From assembly GCA_004292955.1 (NCBI GenBank), contig RDXX01000055.1, forward strand, positions 1-60,561: a DNA stretch of 60,561 nt, given 5' to 3'. The notes under the pieces are model-generated. The model had not been told where the DNA came from, ran no database searches, and saw only the letters and a list, made by a program, of their open reading frames with translations. Below are positions 50,710 through 58,938 of the stretch, piece after piece. The position numbers and the translations under genes are program-made. Positions within the stretch are counted from its first letter, which is position 1; each line of letters opens with the position of its first letter. Origin of the DNA: Oscillatoriales cyanobacterium (GTDB taxonomy: Bacteria > Cyanobacteriota > Cyanobacteriia > Cyanobacteriales > Microcoleaceae).

Positions 50710-51309
50710 TTACTGAGGCAATTCTGTCTCGTCTGTTTCAAATACAACCAACTCATAAATATCGCTCATAGACATTTGCACTTCCAGCGCAGCGAAGGAA
50801 ACTATTGCTGATTCTCCCTCATATTCCCGAAATAACCAATCATTCGATTCGTTTTTAATATATTGTGTGACTAAAAACTCAGATTGATTGACTAACACAT
50901 ATTCACGGAATTCAGGAATCGATCGATACAACCGAAACTTATCATCTTTATCGAAATCCTTAGTAGACTTAGAAAGCACTTCTACAATCAGCACAGGATT
51001 GAGTATTTCATCTTTCCGTCCCTCTGTGCAAACTAATTCTCCTTCAACTACCATCACATCTGGATAAGTTCCGCGTCGATACCGAGGAATCCACAACCGC
51101 AAATCGCTCATAAATGGTCTGGCATTCTTTCCCCGCAAAGCAGATTTCAAGAAGGCATAAATATTACCGATTATCTGGCTGTGATTAATTGTGCCACCTG
51201 TCATTTTTACAATTTCTCCATCGCGATATTCATTTCTAAACTCCGCAGCTTCTTCTAATTGTCGGTACTCATCGGCTGTATGAAACTTGGGCTTATTTTT
51301 TACTAACAT
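50710..51309 (-). CDS. Uma2-family (DUF820) putative endonuclease
   Basis: A 199-residue second Uma2 protein, diverged from that at 36017. Elements seen are TADEYRQLEEAAEFRNEYRD with the conserved Glu, GTYPDVMVVEGE (nuclease Asp), NPVLIVEVLSKST (ExxS) and DKFRLYRSIPEFREYVLVNQ. The ATG at 51309 is preferred to the GTG at 51315 because TGAGGTG then serves as ribosome binding site. Function in the cell is unknown. Confidence 0.88.
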   Translation of the reverse strand: MLVKNKPKFHTADEYRQLEEAAEFRNEYRDGEIVKMTGGTINHSQIIGNIYAFLKSALRGKNARPFMSDLRLWIPRYRRGTYPDVMVVEGELVCTEGRKDEILNPVLIVEVLSKSTKDFDKDDKFRLYRSIPEFREYVLVNQSEFLVTQYIKNESNDWLFREYEGESAIVSFAALEVQMSMSDIYELVVFETDETELPQ

Positions 51310-51336
51310 TTTCACCTCAGGGATTGCGACTATTTT

Positions 51337-51825
51337 TTAATTCTTGACTTCGGAACCCTTGACTTCAATAACTGTTGCTTCATTCAGCACGGGAAAATTT
51401 ACCGAATTCGCAATATAACAAACATGATGTGCATTGTCGTGCAAACTGCGTGCTTTTTCCAAATCATTACCAGCTTCGATGGTTACTTTCGGACGTAGAA
51501 TTACCTCGGTAAATCTAATTTTGCCATCTTTTTGTGTCATTGTACCTGTCGCTTCATCCGAGTAAGAAATCACCCGAATCGCAGCACGAGCACATAAAGC
51601 AAGATAGCTCAACATATGGCAAGCTGACAGCGACATTACCAATAAATCTTCTGGATTGTACAGTGCAGCATCGCCCCGAAAAGTTGGGTCTGCTGAACCT
51701 AGGAATGGTGGTTTACCCTCGATATTTATTGTATACTCGCGAGAATAAGCATCATAAGATGAAGTAGTACCTTGACTGGCACCTGTCCAAACTGTATGGA
51801 TGCGGTAGGTGTGTTCTTTGCTCAT
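51337..51825 (-). CDS. OsmC-family peroxiredoxin-like protein
   Basis: A 162-residue OsmC/Ohr-family protein that reduces organic hydroperoxides through two cysteines. The first catalytic Cys is in VMSLSACHMLSYLALCARA and the second in NAHHVCYIANSVNFPV, in the normal places for the family. PEDLLVMSLSACH is the conserved phrase. Full length. It stands between two repeat copies and may have its own promoter. Confidence 0.92.
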   Translation of the reverse strand: MSKEHTYRIHTVWTGASQGTTSSYDAYSREYTINIEGKPPFLGSADPTFRGDAALYNPEDLLVMSLSACHMLSYLALCARAAIRVISYSDEATGTMTQKDGKIRFTEVILRPKVTIEAGNDLEKARSLHDNAHHVCYIANSVNFPVLNEATVIEVKGSEVKN

Positions 51826-51876
51826 TTATATTAATTTGGTAATTAAAATTATAATTAATATTATATCACAGGATCT

Positions 51877-51938
51877 GTTTGTAGTGAGGACTTCAGTCCG
51901 CATCAAATGCTGAGGACTGAAGTCCTCACTACGAACCG
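51877..51938. repeat. Full palindromic copy of the GTTCGTAGTGAGGAC family
   Basis: GTTTGTAGTGAGGACTTCAG and the inverted GAAGTCCTCACTACGAACC, arms of about 24 bp. Confidence 0.88.
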
Positions 51939-51950
51939 ATTTTTTGAATT

Positions 51951-51983
51951 GAAAAAGCGCCTAACTTGTTACAGTTAGGCGCT
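51951..51983 (-). terminator. Rho-independent terminator of ndhB
   Basis: AGCGCCTAAC at 51956-51965 pairs perfectly with GTTAGGCGCT at 51974-51983. Read on the minus strand, the stem is followed by TTTTTC. It lies 27 bases after the ndhB stop codon. Confidence 0.85.
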
Positions 51984-52009
51984 ATATAATCTTTCAAGAT
52001 TCCCGAAAA

Positions 52010-53581
52010 TTAATCGTTGCGAGACACAAGATTTGATTCAACTTTAGTAGTTGCAACTGGTACAATCCGACTCAATGCTGATTGCAGCATCGGAGTTTTG
52101 GTGACAGAATCGTTTGCTAAGTTAAACAAAGGGTTCGATAAAATTCCTGCCAATGTTGTTGCAACTAAGGTGAGTACAACGCTGACCTGCAATGGCCGCA
52201 TTCCCTGAAGGTTCCAGCGAACTGGCGGATAGTTTTTCACGGAGTCTGACATTTCTTGAGGTTCTTTTACTACCATCATTTTGACGACGCGGATGTAGTA
52301 GTAAATTGAAACTACGCTGGTGATTAATGCCAGGATAACTAAGCCGTAAAGTCCAGCTTGCCAGCCTGCCCAAAATAGATAAATTTTGCCGAAAAATCCA
52401 GCCAGTGGCGGAATTCCACCGAGGGAAAGCAGGCAAATACTTAAGGCTAATGTTAGCAGCGGGTCTTTTTGATACAAACCGGAGTATTCGCTGATTTGGT
52501 CGGTTCCTGTCCGCAGGGAGAAGAGGATGATGCAGGCGAAAGCGCCTAGGTTCATGAACAGGTAAACCAACATATAAAATATCATGCTGGAGTAACCGGC
52601 TTCGGTTCCTGCGACTAAACCAATCATCACAAATCCGGCTTGGGCGATCGACGAATAAGCTAAAAGCCGCTTCATGCTAGTCTGGGCGAGGGCCACCACA
52701 TTGCCTAACACCATGCTGAGTATGGCTAAGGCTGTGAATACGAAGTGCCACTGTTCTGTGAGTGCGGGGAATGCACTTGTTAATAACCGGATGGCTAGGG
52801 CAAAACCGGCGGCTTTGGAACCGACGGAAAGGAAGGCAACAACTGGTGTGGGCGAACCTTCGTAAACGTCTGGAGTCCATTGGTGGAAAGGAACTGCGGA
52901 GATTTTGAAGGCGATTCCGGCGATCGCAAAAACCAATGCAATCACCAAACCAAGAGATTCACCGTTATTAACTGTAGAAAGGTTGGCTGCGATCGCACTT
53001 AGAGTAGTTTGGCCGCCAGACAATCCGTATAGCAGCGACAAACCATAGAGAAATACCGCTGAAGAAGACGCCCCAATTAACAAATATTTCAAAGCAGCTT
53101 CATTGGAACGCGGATCGCGTTTTGTGTAACCCGTCAGCAAATAAGACGAGATACTCAGAGTTTCCAACGAAATAAAAATCATCACCAATTCATCGGCGCC
53201 ACTGAGGAACATTCCCCCCAAAGTAGCCGTGAGCAAAATGCCGATAAATTCCGCTAAAGCAGTACCCGTTTGCAGTACGTAGCGCACGGATATCAAAATA
53301 GTGACAGCCGCCGTCAAAGCGATAATTCCGCGAAACACCAAACTCAAGGCATCGCTGTTAAAACCGCCCAGAAACGAGATAGTGTTAGTGTTATCCCACT
53401 GCAAACACAAGGCAGCGATGGCGGCCAGCAAACCCGCAACGGCAACGTAGGGAGTCCAATTAGAGGAACTGCGGCCTACGATTAAATCGCCGACGAGAAC
53501 CACCAAGAGGGTGATGATGACAATTCCCTCGGGTAAGATAGTTCCAGCGTTTAGCTGGGCTGCAAGAGTAGCAAAATCCAT
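52010..53581 (-). CDS. ndhB: NAD(P)H-quinone oxidoreductase subunit 2 (NDH-1 subunit N/NdhB)
   Basis: A 523-residue subunit of the thylakoid NDH-1 complex, which takes part in respiration, cyclic electron flow and CO2 uptake. About fourteen transmembrane helices are visible. Antiporter-like signatures are present: [17 protein letters not shown] with the Glu, [20 protein letters not shown] with the Lys, [20 protein letters not shown] and [15 protein letters not shown]. The start is the Met at 53581 ([13 protein letters not shown]), as in other cyanobacterial NdhB; the frame extends four codons upstream. Other ndh genes are not adjacent, as usual for ndhB. Confidence 0.96.
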   Translation of the reverse strand: MDFATLAAQLNAGTILPEGIVIITLLVVLVGDLIVGRSSSNWTPYVAVAGLLAAIAALCLQWDNTNTISFLGGFNSDALSLVFRGIIALTAAVTILISVRYVLQTGTALAEFIGILLTATLGGMFLSGADELVMIFISLETLSISSYLLTGYTKRDPRSNEAALKYLLIGASSSAVFLYGLSLLYGLSGGQTTLSAIAANLSTVNNGESLGLVIALVFAIAGIAFKISAVPFHQWTPDVYEGSPTPVVAFLSVGSKAAGFALAIRLLTSAFPALTEQWHFVFTALAILSMVLGNVVALAQTSMKRLLAYSSIAQAGFVMIGLVAGTEAGYSSMIFYMLVYLFMNLGAFACIILFSLRTGTDQISEYSGLYQKDPLLTLALSICLLSLGGIPPLAGFFGKIYLFWAGWQAGLYGLVILALITSVVSIYYYIRVVKMMVVKEPQEMSDSVKNYPPVRWNLQGMRPLQVSVVLTLVATTLAGILSNPLFNLANDSVTKTPMLQSALSRIVPVATTKVESNLVSRND

Positions 53582-53725
53582 ATTTTCAGTCACGTTGGGT
53601 AATACAGGCCCAAAAGGCTGTAATGGGCAGTTAGCTCGTAAAAATTCTTTACCAAACTGGATTGTAGCTGATTACAGCTTCGCGATCCCAGTTTTGCGGT
53701 GTTTGTTGCTGGGGAGTTGATACAA

Positions 53726-53793
53726 GGTACGTAGTTGCGCTTCAGCGCTCTTTGATATATATAAGAAAGAGCGCCCAAGCGCAACAACATACC
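53726..53793. repeat. Hairpin with TACGTAGTTGCGCTTCAGCG arms
   Basis: GGTACGTAGTTGCGCTTCAG plus CGCTCTTT is inverted imperfectly as AAAGAGCGC, AAGCGCAAC and ATACC around GATATATATAAG. The left arm matches the inverted unit of the tandem repeats at 38936. Confidence 0.75.
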
Positions 53794-53860
53794 TAAGCGT
53801 TAACTCCCATATTCTGCCTGTTGCGTCCAGGAGTGTAGAAAATCCCACCAATTACTCAAC

Positions 53861-54730
53861 ATGACTGACTCGCTAAGTGACTACAAACAGCAGATTCTGA
53901 ATGACTTTAACAACCGCCCGGATTACGAAAATGAATTTCACAAACGGGCGGCAACTCGGTTAGTAGAATTGGCAAAATTGCGATCGCACCAGCAAGTTCT
54001 AGATATCGCTACCGGCACAGGTTTAGCGGCGATTGCGGCGGCCCAGGTTGTTGGGGCTCTTGGCTGGGTTTTGGGAACTGACTTTGCTGCGGGAATGTTG
54101 CAGCAAGCGAGGCAGAAAGTTGCAGGTTTAGGGCTGGCGAATATCGAGTTTGCCGAAGCAGACGCCGACGAACAAGAATTTTCCGACAACCAATTTGATG
54201 TAATTTTGTGTTCCAGTGCGATCGTCTATTTTACAGGTATTCCACAAGCTCTCCGTCAATGGTACAATGCTCTGAAACCGGACGGAACTCTCGCGTTTTC
54301 CTGTCTGGCAGAAACCTCTCCAACTACATCTATATTGTTTCGGGAAGTTGTGCAGCGATACGGCATTACGATTCGCAATCCCAACGAGTTACTGGGGACG
54401 CACGAGAAGTGCTGCCAAATTTTGCGATCGATCGGGTTTCAGAATATTGAAATTACCAACGAGCAATTTGGATTTGACTTACAAGATGCAGAAGCTGCTT
54501 GGAATGGCAACGCAAACAGCGCATTTGGACTTCAGGGAGTGCAATGGTCATACCAGCAATGGGAACAATGCAAACAAGACTATTTTGCCGCAATAAATGC
54601 AGTCTCAAGGGCACAAGACTTTTGGAACGATGTCACAATGTTTTTTGTAATTGCCCGCAAATCTAATATAGGCGATCGCCCGACCTCCGAAAATTTTTTC
54701 GCTTCACCCCTTGACACTGACGCCACGTGA
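53861..54730 (+). CDS. Class I SAM-dependent methyltransferase (UbiE-like)
   Basis: A 289-residue methyltransferase. The SAM-binding motif I is VLDIATGTGLAAIAAAQ near residue 48, the acidic strand-2 residue is in LGTDFAAGML, motif II/III are seen in FDVILCSSAIVYF and LKPDGTLAFSCL. Substrate unknown; resembles quinone or small-molecule methyltransferases. The last 15 codons overlap the MerR-type promoter of the next gene. Confidence 0.85.
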   Translation: MTDSLSDYKQQILNDFNNRPDYENEFHKRAATRLVELAKLRSHQQVLDIATGTGLAAIAAAQVVGALGWVLGTDFAAGMLQQARQKVAGLGLANIEFAEADADEQEFSDNQFDVILCSSAIVYFTGIPQALRQWYNALKPDGTLAFSCLAETSPTTSILFREVVQRYGITIRNPNELLGTHEKCCQILRSIGFQNIEITNEQFGFDLQDAEAAWNGNANSAFGLQGVQWSYQQWEQCKQDYFAAINAVSRAQDFWNDVTMFFVIARKSNIGDRPTSENFFASPLDTDAT

Positions 54731-54742
54731 GGGTTTTACGAT
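54711..54742 (+). promoter_or_regulatory. MerR-type promoter/operator of the downstream regulator
   Basis: TTGACA at 54711-54716 and TACGAT at 54737-54742 are separated by 20 bases, the long spacer typical of MerR-controlled promoters. The spacer holds an imperfect dyad, ACACTGACG...CGTGAGGGT. It lies over the end of the methyltransferase gene and 43 bases before the merR-type start. Confidence 0.6.
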
Positions 54743-54785
54743 TGATTCATTGAGCGATCGACTCTGAACCGAAAGGAGGAAAGGT

Positions 54786-55526
54786 ATGCCACCCTTGGCG
54801 ATGAAAGTCGGCGATTTGGCAAAACAAACAGGTGTATCTGTGCGGACACTGCATTACTACGAAGAAATTGGTTTACTCTCGCCGTCGGGGCGGACTGAAA
54901 CTGGCTATCGGCTGTATGCGAATAATGACATTATCCGCTTGCAGCAAATCGTATCGCTGCGACAAATAGGCTTTTCCTTAGAGGAAATCCGAGGATGTTT
55001 GGAACAGCGCAATTTCTCGCTAGAGCAAATCATTCAACTCCACGTAGCTCGTCTGAAAGAACAGATTGATTTGTCTCACCGATTGCTCAAGCGATTGGAG
55101 TCTATCTCTAGCAGTTTACAATCGGCTGAATCGGTTTCTGTCGAAAATTTGATTCAAACAATTGAGGCAATTTGTATGTTTGAGAAATACTACACGCCAG
55201 AACAGTTGGAAACCATCAAGCAACGCCGGGAGTTGTTGGGCGAGGAACGAATTCAGCAAAGTCAAACAGATTGGCAAGAACTCATTGAACAGGTTCGGAC
55301 TCAAATGGAAAATGGCACAGATTCGGCTGACGAATCGGTGCAAGTCTTGGCTCGACGCTGGCTAGAACTGGTTCAGGAGTTCACGGGTGGCAATGCGGAA
55401 ATTGCGCGATCGCTCAACAATATGTATCAACAGGAAGGAGTAGAGGTTGTCTCCCAGGGTGCACTTGATTCAGCCGTGTCTGAATATATCGGCAGAGCGA
55501 TCGCAGCCTTGAAACAATCAGCATAG
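54786..55526 (+). CDS. MerR-family regulator with TipAS-like ligand domain
   Basis: A 246-residue regulator of the TipAL type. The MerR DNA-binding domain is complete: MKVGDLAKQTGVSVRTLHYY, EEIGLLSPSGRTETGYRLY and a dimerisation helix rich in Glu and Leu (about 75-110). The C-terminal domain (about 125-246) matches the TipAS fold, with KYYTPEQLETIKQRRELLGE and ARRWLELVQEFTGGNAEIARS, which in known members binds thiopeptides or other drugs. The ATG has AGGAGG-like GGAGG upstream. It probably controls its own MerR-type promoter. Confidence 0.9.
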   Translation: MPPLAMKVGDLAKQTGVSVRTLHYYEEIGLLSPSGRTETGYRLYANNDIIRLQQIVSLRQIGFSLEEIRGCLEQRNFSLEQIIQLHVARLKEQIDLSHRLLKRLESISSSLQSAESVSVENLIQTIEAICMFEKYYTPEQLETIKQRRELLGEERIQQSQTDWQELIEQVRTQMENGTDSADESVQVLARRWLELVQEFTGGNAEIARSLNNMYQQEGVEVVSQGALDSAVSEYIGRAIAALKQSA

Positions 55527-55555
55527 TGAGTTTCCAGAAACTGGCTAAAAAATTG

Positions 55556-55578
55556 GGCGTTGCTTAATCAGGGTATGA
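55556..55578 (+). repeat. Direct repeat GGCGTTGCTTAATCAGGGTA, left of the cob genes
   Basis: GGCGTTGCTTAATCAGGGTA plus TGA, repeated with one difference at 58995-59017. The type of sequence is common at ends of IS or MITE elements in cyanobacteria. Confidence 0.7.
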
Positions 55579-55729
55579 AAAAAATAAGTTAAAAATCCCC
55601 AAGCTTTGTCGATACTGGTTTCTATGACTGGCATATTTAGCCTTTCATACCGTACTGGCGAGTTCGTATTAGCAACTATACAAAATAACCCGGCATTTGT
55701 TAAGAAATTCGAGATTTTGTGCTGCTGGC

Positions 55730-55875
55730 GATCGACTTATGATATATTTCTTAAACCTGAAAGCGGGAAAGTCCGGTGCAATTCCGGCGCTGTGCCGCAA
55801 CTGTGAGAGTCAGAATGCCGATTTCAGGGCGCGTTTGCCGCGTTTACTTTTAGGTTCCCTGCGTCGCACGGGGAA
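55730..55875 (+). promoter_or_regulatory. Cobalamin riboswitch upstream of cobG
   Basis: The core AGCGGGAAAGTCCGGTGCAA followed by TTCCGGCGCTGTGCCGCAAC and TGTGAGAGTCAGAATGCCGA contains the usual cobalamin-riboswitch elements, including the B12-box-like GTCAGAATGCC at 55809-55819. Behind it a hairpin, TTCCCTG at 55855-55861 with CGGGGAA at 55869-55875, overlaps the GGAAGGAG ribosome site at 55872-55879. This suggests that B12 binding blocks translation of cobG. Confidence 0.88.
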
Positions 55876-55884
55876 GGAGATTAT

Positions 55885-57372
55885 TTGTTGCTTTTGAGTG
55901 ATTTACCGACTTGTCCCGGCTTATTTTACGGTTCCCAAGCCCGAGACGGCGTTTTATCGAGGATGCGGATTCCGGGGGGAATTTTAAATGTACAGCAGTG
56001 TTGGTCGATCGCCAATTTAGTCGATCGCTACAGTATCGGCTGTTTGCAAGTCACAAATCGGGCAAATTTACAAATCCGAGAATTGCACTCGGAAATTCCC
56101 TCAGAAGTTTGGCAAGATTTACAGGAATTGGGATTAGCGTCTCGGCGCGTTGAAGTTGACCAAATTCGCAATATAATGGCAAGTCCGACAGCAGGAATCG
56201 ATCGCCAAAACTTACTGGATACTCGCCCGCTAGTTGCAGCTTGGGATAATTACCTGCAAACCCATCCTGAGTTATCGGAACTTTCCGCTAAATTCAGCAT
56301 TGGCTTTGATGGCGGAGAATTAGTTTCTATCCGGAATTTCCGCAATGATATTTTATTAGTGGCAAAAAGGCGATTGACAAATTCCAAAATTATTTTTGGT
56401 CTGCATTTCAACGGCGTTGAGACCGGAATTATAATCGAAGAATCGCAATGTATTGTAGTATTAGCAAGCTTAACAAACGCGTATCTTGAATATACAAAAA
56501 GTCAGCCTCGAATTGATGGTAAAAAACCGCGTTTGCGTCATCTACTCGCTGATTGGGGTACAGAAAAATATCTAGAACAAGTAGAGAAAAATTTGCCGTT
56601 TGCATTGCGGCAAGAGGCGATCGAACTTTTTCTAAAAGACATATCCAACAACTCTTGTGGAACAGGCATCCTGCCTGTCACGAGCGCACCCAACGGTAAT
56701 CTCGGCATTCACAGTCAACGACAGTCCGATTTCTCCTACATCGGCATTGCACTCCCCCTAGGCAAGCTAGAATCAAAGCAACTGAGAAATTTGGCAAATT
56801 TAGCCCAAAATCTAGGCGGAAGCACCCTGAGACTTACGCAGTGGCAAAATCTGCTGATTTCTGACATCCCCAACTCCCAGGTTTGCGAGGTCAATCAGCA
56901 AATCGCCGATTTAGGATTGCACTCATCTGCAACTCGCCTAGATTCCTGCTTAGTTGCGTGCGCCGGTAGCAGCGGCTGTGCGTCAGCAGCGACAGATACT
57001 CAAAGTGACGCCCTAGCAATGGTGAGGGATTTAGCGCAAAAACTGACGATCGACCGATCGATCAATATACATTTCAGCGGATGCGAAAAATCCTGCGCCC
57101 AACACCAGCCAATTGATATCACCCTAGTAGGAATTCAGATTCAGCAGAAAGGCGAAACGATCGCAGGTTACAACATTTATGCAGGTACAAAAGACTTGCC
57201 CTTTGGACGGCAAATCTTCCCAGCCATTAGTGTAGCCGAGATGCCTCGTGCGATCGAGCGAATGTTGCGCGTCTACCAGCGGTTTCGAGAACCTCGCGAG
57301 TCATTAGGTGAATTTTGCGATCGGTGGGCGATCGACAAATTGCAGAAATTACTGAACCCAGAAAATCATTAA
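55885..57372 (+). CDS. cobG: Precorrin-3B synthase CobG
   Basis: Oxidises precorrin-3A to precorrin-3B with O2 in the aerobic cobalamin route, using a siroheme/[4Fe-4S]-type fold shared with sulfite and nitrite reductases. The 495-residue protein has both halves of the NiR/SiR fold. The iron-sulfur Cys are C359 and C365 (VACAGSSGCAS) and C400 and C404 (SGCEKSCAQHQ). Starts are TTG at 55885 or 55888, placed after GGAAGGAG. A copy of the GGCATC-type palindrome is inserted in frame (S257-V265, SCGTGILPV) in the linker between the halves. Regulated by the upstream riboswitch. Confidence 0.93.
   Translation: MLLLSDLPTCPGLFYGSQARDGVLSRMRIPGGILNVQQCWSIANLVDRYSIGCLQVTNRANLQIRELHSEIPSEVWQDLQELGLASRRVEVDQIRNIMASPTAGIDRQNLLDTRPLVAAWDNYLQTHPELSELSAKFSIGFDGGELVSIRNFRNDILLVAKRRLTNSKIIFGLHFNGVETGIIIEESQCIVVLASLTNAYLEYTKSQPRIDGKKPRLRHLLADWGTEKYLEQVEKNLPFALRQEAIELFLKDISNNSCGTGILPVTSAPNGNLGIHSQRQSDFSYIGIALPLGKLESKQLRNLANLAQNLGGSTLRLTQWQNLLISDIPNSQVCEVNQQIADLGLHSSATRLDSCLVACAGSSGCASAATDTQSDALAMVRDLAQKLTIDRSINIHFSGCEKSCAQHQPIDITLVGIQIQQKGETIAGYNIYAGTKDLPFGRQIFPAISVAEMPRAIERMLRVYQRFREPRESLGEFCDRWAIDKLQKLLNPENH
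56653..56678 (+). repeat. In-frame palindromic repeat inside cobG
   Basis: CTTGTGGAACAGGCATCCTG then CCTGT, the same family as the arrays at 29421 and 43513, translated as SCGTGILPV. Confidence 0.8.
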
Positions 57373-57535
57373 AACAGACAAACTGTCATTATCTCCCCTT
57401 CTCTTTCTTACTTCGCGCCCTAGCGCTGACGCGCGGCTTCGCCTAAAGCGCCTTCGCGGTTCATTAAAAAAAGCCATTCCACAAATCAAACAAACTTCCC
57501 CTAACAATTTTAAATAAAGTTAAGTACAGTCTCCC

Positions 57536-57596
57536 AATTACCAATTCCCAATGCCCAATTCCCAATTCCCAATTCCCAATTCCCAATTCCCAATTA
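57536..57596 (+). repeat. Heptanucleotide tandem repeat (CCCAATT)n
   Basis: About eight 7-bp units, ending five bases before the cobH start codon. Confidence 0.92.
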
Positions 57597-57601
57597 TCTT
57601 A

Positions 57602-58231
57602 ATGATTGACTACATCCGAGACGGAACAGAAATCTACACCAAATCCTTCGCCACAATCCGCGCCGAAGCAGACTTATCAAACCTGCCGCCAGACTTAGAA
57701 ACAGTCGCAGTGCGACTAATTCACAGTTGCGGAATGATCGACATCGTTAAAGACTTAGCAGCTTCCCCCCTTGCCGCCACCCACGGGCGCAAAGCCCTCG
57801 CAGCAGGCGCACCAATTCTTTGCGATGCCAGGATGATAGCCGAAGGCATCACCCGCAAAAGGCTTCCCGCAGACAATCCAGTGATTTGCACCCTCTGGAA
57901 TCCCGATGTACCGGAGTTGGCGCGGCAAATCGGTAATACTCGATCGGCAGCAGCACTCGATTTGTGGCTAGATAAGTTAGATGGTGCAGTTGTGGCGATC
58001 GGCAATGCCCCGACTGCTTTATTCCGATTGCTGGAAATGCTGGATGCTGGAGCCCCGAAACCGGCATTAATTCTGGGTTTCCCGGTAGGATTTGTGGGGG
58101 CGGCCGAATCCAAAGCCGAACTCGCTGCCAACAGTCGGGGAGTGCCATTTATCGCGCTACACGGACGGCGCGGTGGCAGTGCGATGGCAACAGCAGCCGT
58201 GAATGCGTTAGCTAAAGAGGACGAACTATGA
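57602..58231 (+). CDS. cobH: Precorrin-8X methylmutase
   Basis: Converts precorrin-8X to hydrogenobyrinic acid by moving a methyl group from C-11 to C-12. The 209-residue protein has the catalytic His41 in VRLIHSCGM and the conserved LGFPVGFVGAAESKAEL and HGRRGGSAMATAAVNAL segments. Start at ATG 57602, right after a CCCAATT array; the frame is open upstream but only through the repeat. The stop overlaps the cobI start by four bases. The gap of about 230 bases after cobG is repeat-rich. Confidence 0.95.
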   Translation: MIDYIRDGTEIYTKSFATIRAEADLSNLPPDLETVAVRLIHSCGMIDIVKDLAASPLAATHGRKALAAGAPILCDARMIAEGITRKRLPADNPVICTLWNPDVPELARQIGNTRSAAALDLWLDKLDGAVVAIGNAPTALFRLLEMLDAGAPKPALILGFPVGFVGAAESKAELAANSRGVPFIALHGRRGGSAMATAAVNALAKEDEL

Positions 58232-58938
58232 CTAAGACTACTGGTAAATTGTACGGATTGGGCATCGGCCCTGGCGATCCGGAATTGATAACTTTGAAAG
58301 CTTATCGGATTTTGCAATCGGTGCCGGTGATTGCGTATCCGGCGATGGAAAATGGTAAAGTGCTCGCGCGCGCGATCGTCGCAGATTACTTGCGCCCAGA
58401 ACAAATTGAGATTCCGATGCCACTGCCTTTTAGCCCCACGCGATCGTCTCAACCGTATTACGATATTGCAGCCGAGAAAATTGCCGCCCACCTCAGCGAA
58501 GGGCGGGATGTGGCGGTTTTGTGCGAGGGCGAACCTTTTCTCTACGGCACGTTTATGTATTTGTTCAACCGTTTGTCGGGCAAATTTACAACCGAAGTTG
58601 TGCCGGGAATTTCTTCGACGATGGCGAGTGCGAGTGCCCTGGGAGTGCCACTGACTTATCGTAACGATGTGTTAAGTATTATGCCTGCGACGTTGGACGC
58701 TGATGTTTTGCGCGATCGACTGGCGCTGGTTGATGCTGCGGTGATTATTAAGCTGGGGAGGCACTTTGCGAAAGTTCGAGACGTGCTGATTGAGTTGGGA
58801 CAATTCGATCGCGCACTATATATAGAACGCGCAACTATGCCGAATCAGTCCATTCGGGCGATCGCCGATGTCGATCCGGCCCAGGTTCCCTACTGGGCGT
58901 TGGTCATGATACCCAGCCAGCAAAAGTCTGTATCTTGA
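58228..58938 (+). CDS. cobI: Precorrin-2 C(20)-methyltransferase
   Basis: Methylates precorrin-2 at C-20 with SAM to give precorrin-3A, the CobG substrate. The tetrapyrrole-methylase motif GLGIGPGDPELITLKAYRIL is at the N-terminus, CEGEPFLYGTFMYL at about 94 and VVPGISSTMASASALGVPLT at about 125, as in CobI/CbiL. Full length at 236 residues. It overlaps cobH by four bases (ATGA) and forms the end of the visible cob unit. Confidence 0.95.
   Translation: MTKTTGKLYGLGIGPGDPELITLKAYRILQSVPVIAYPAMENGKVLARAIVADYLRPEQIEIPMPLPFSPTRSSQPYYDIAAEKIAAHLSEGRDVAVLCEGEPFLYGTFMYLFNRLSGKFTTEVVPGISSTMASASALGVPLTYRNDVLSIMPATLDADVLRDRLALVDAAVIIKLGRHFAKVRDVLIELGQFDRALYIERATMPNQSIRAIADVDPAQVPYWALVMIPSQQKSVS

Noticed and set aside
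55606..55897. 66-codon plus-strand frames before cobG
   Set aside because: They cover the cobalamin riboswitch, which explains the sequence conservation better.
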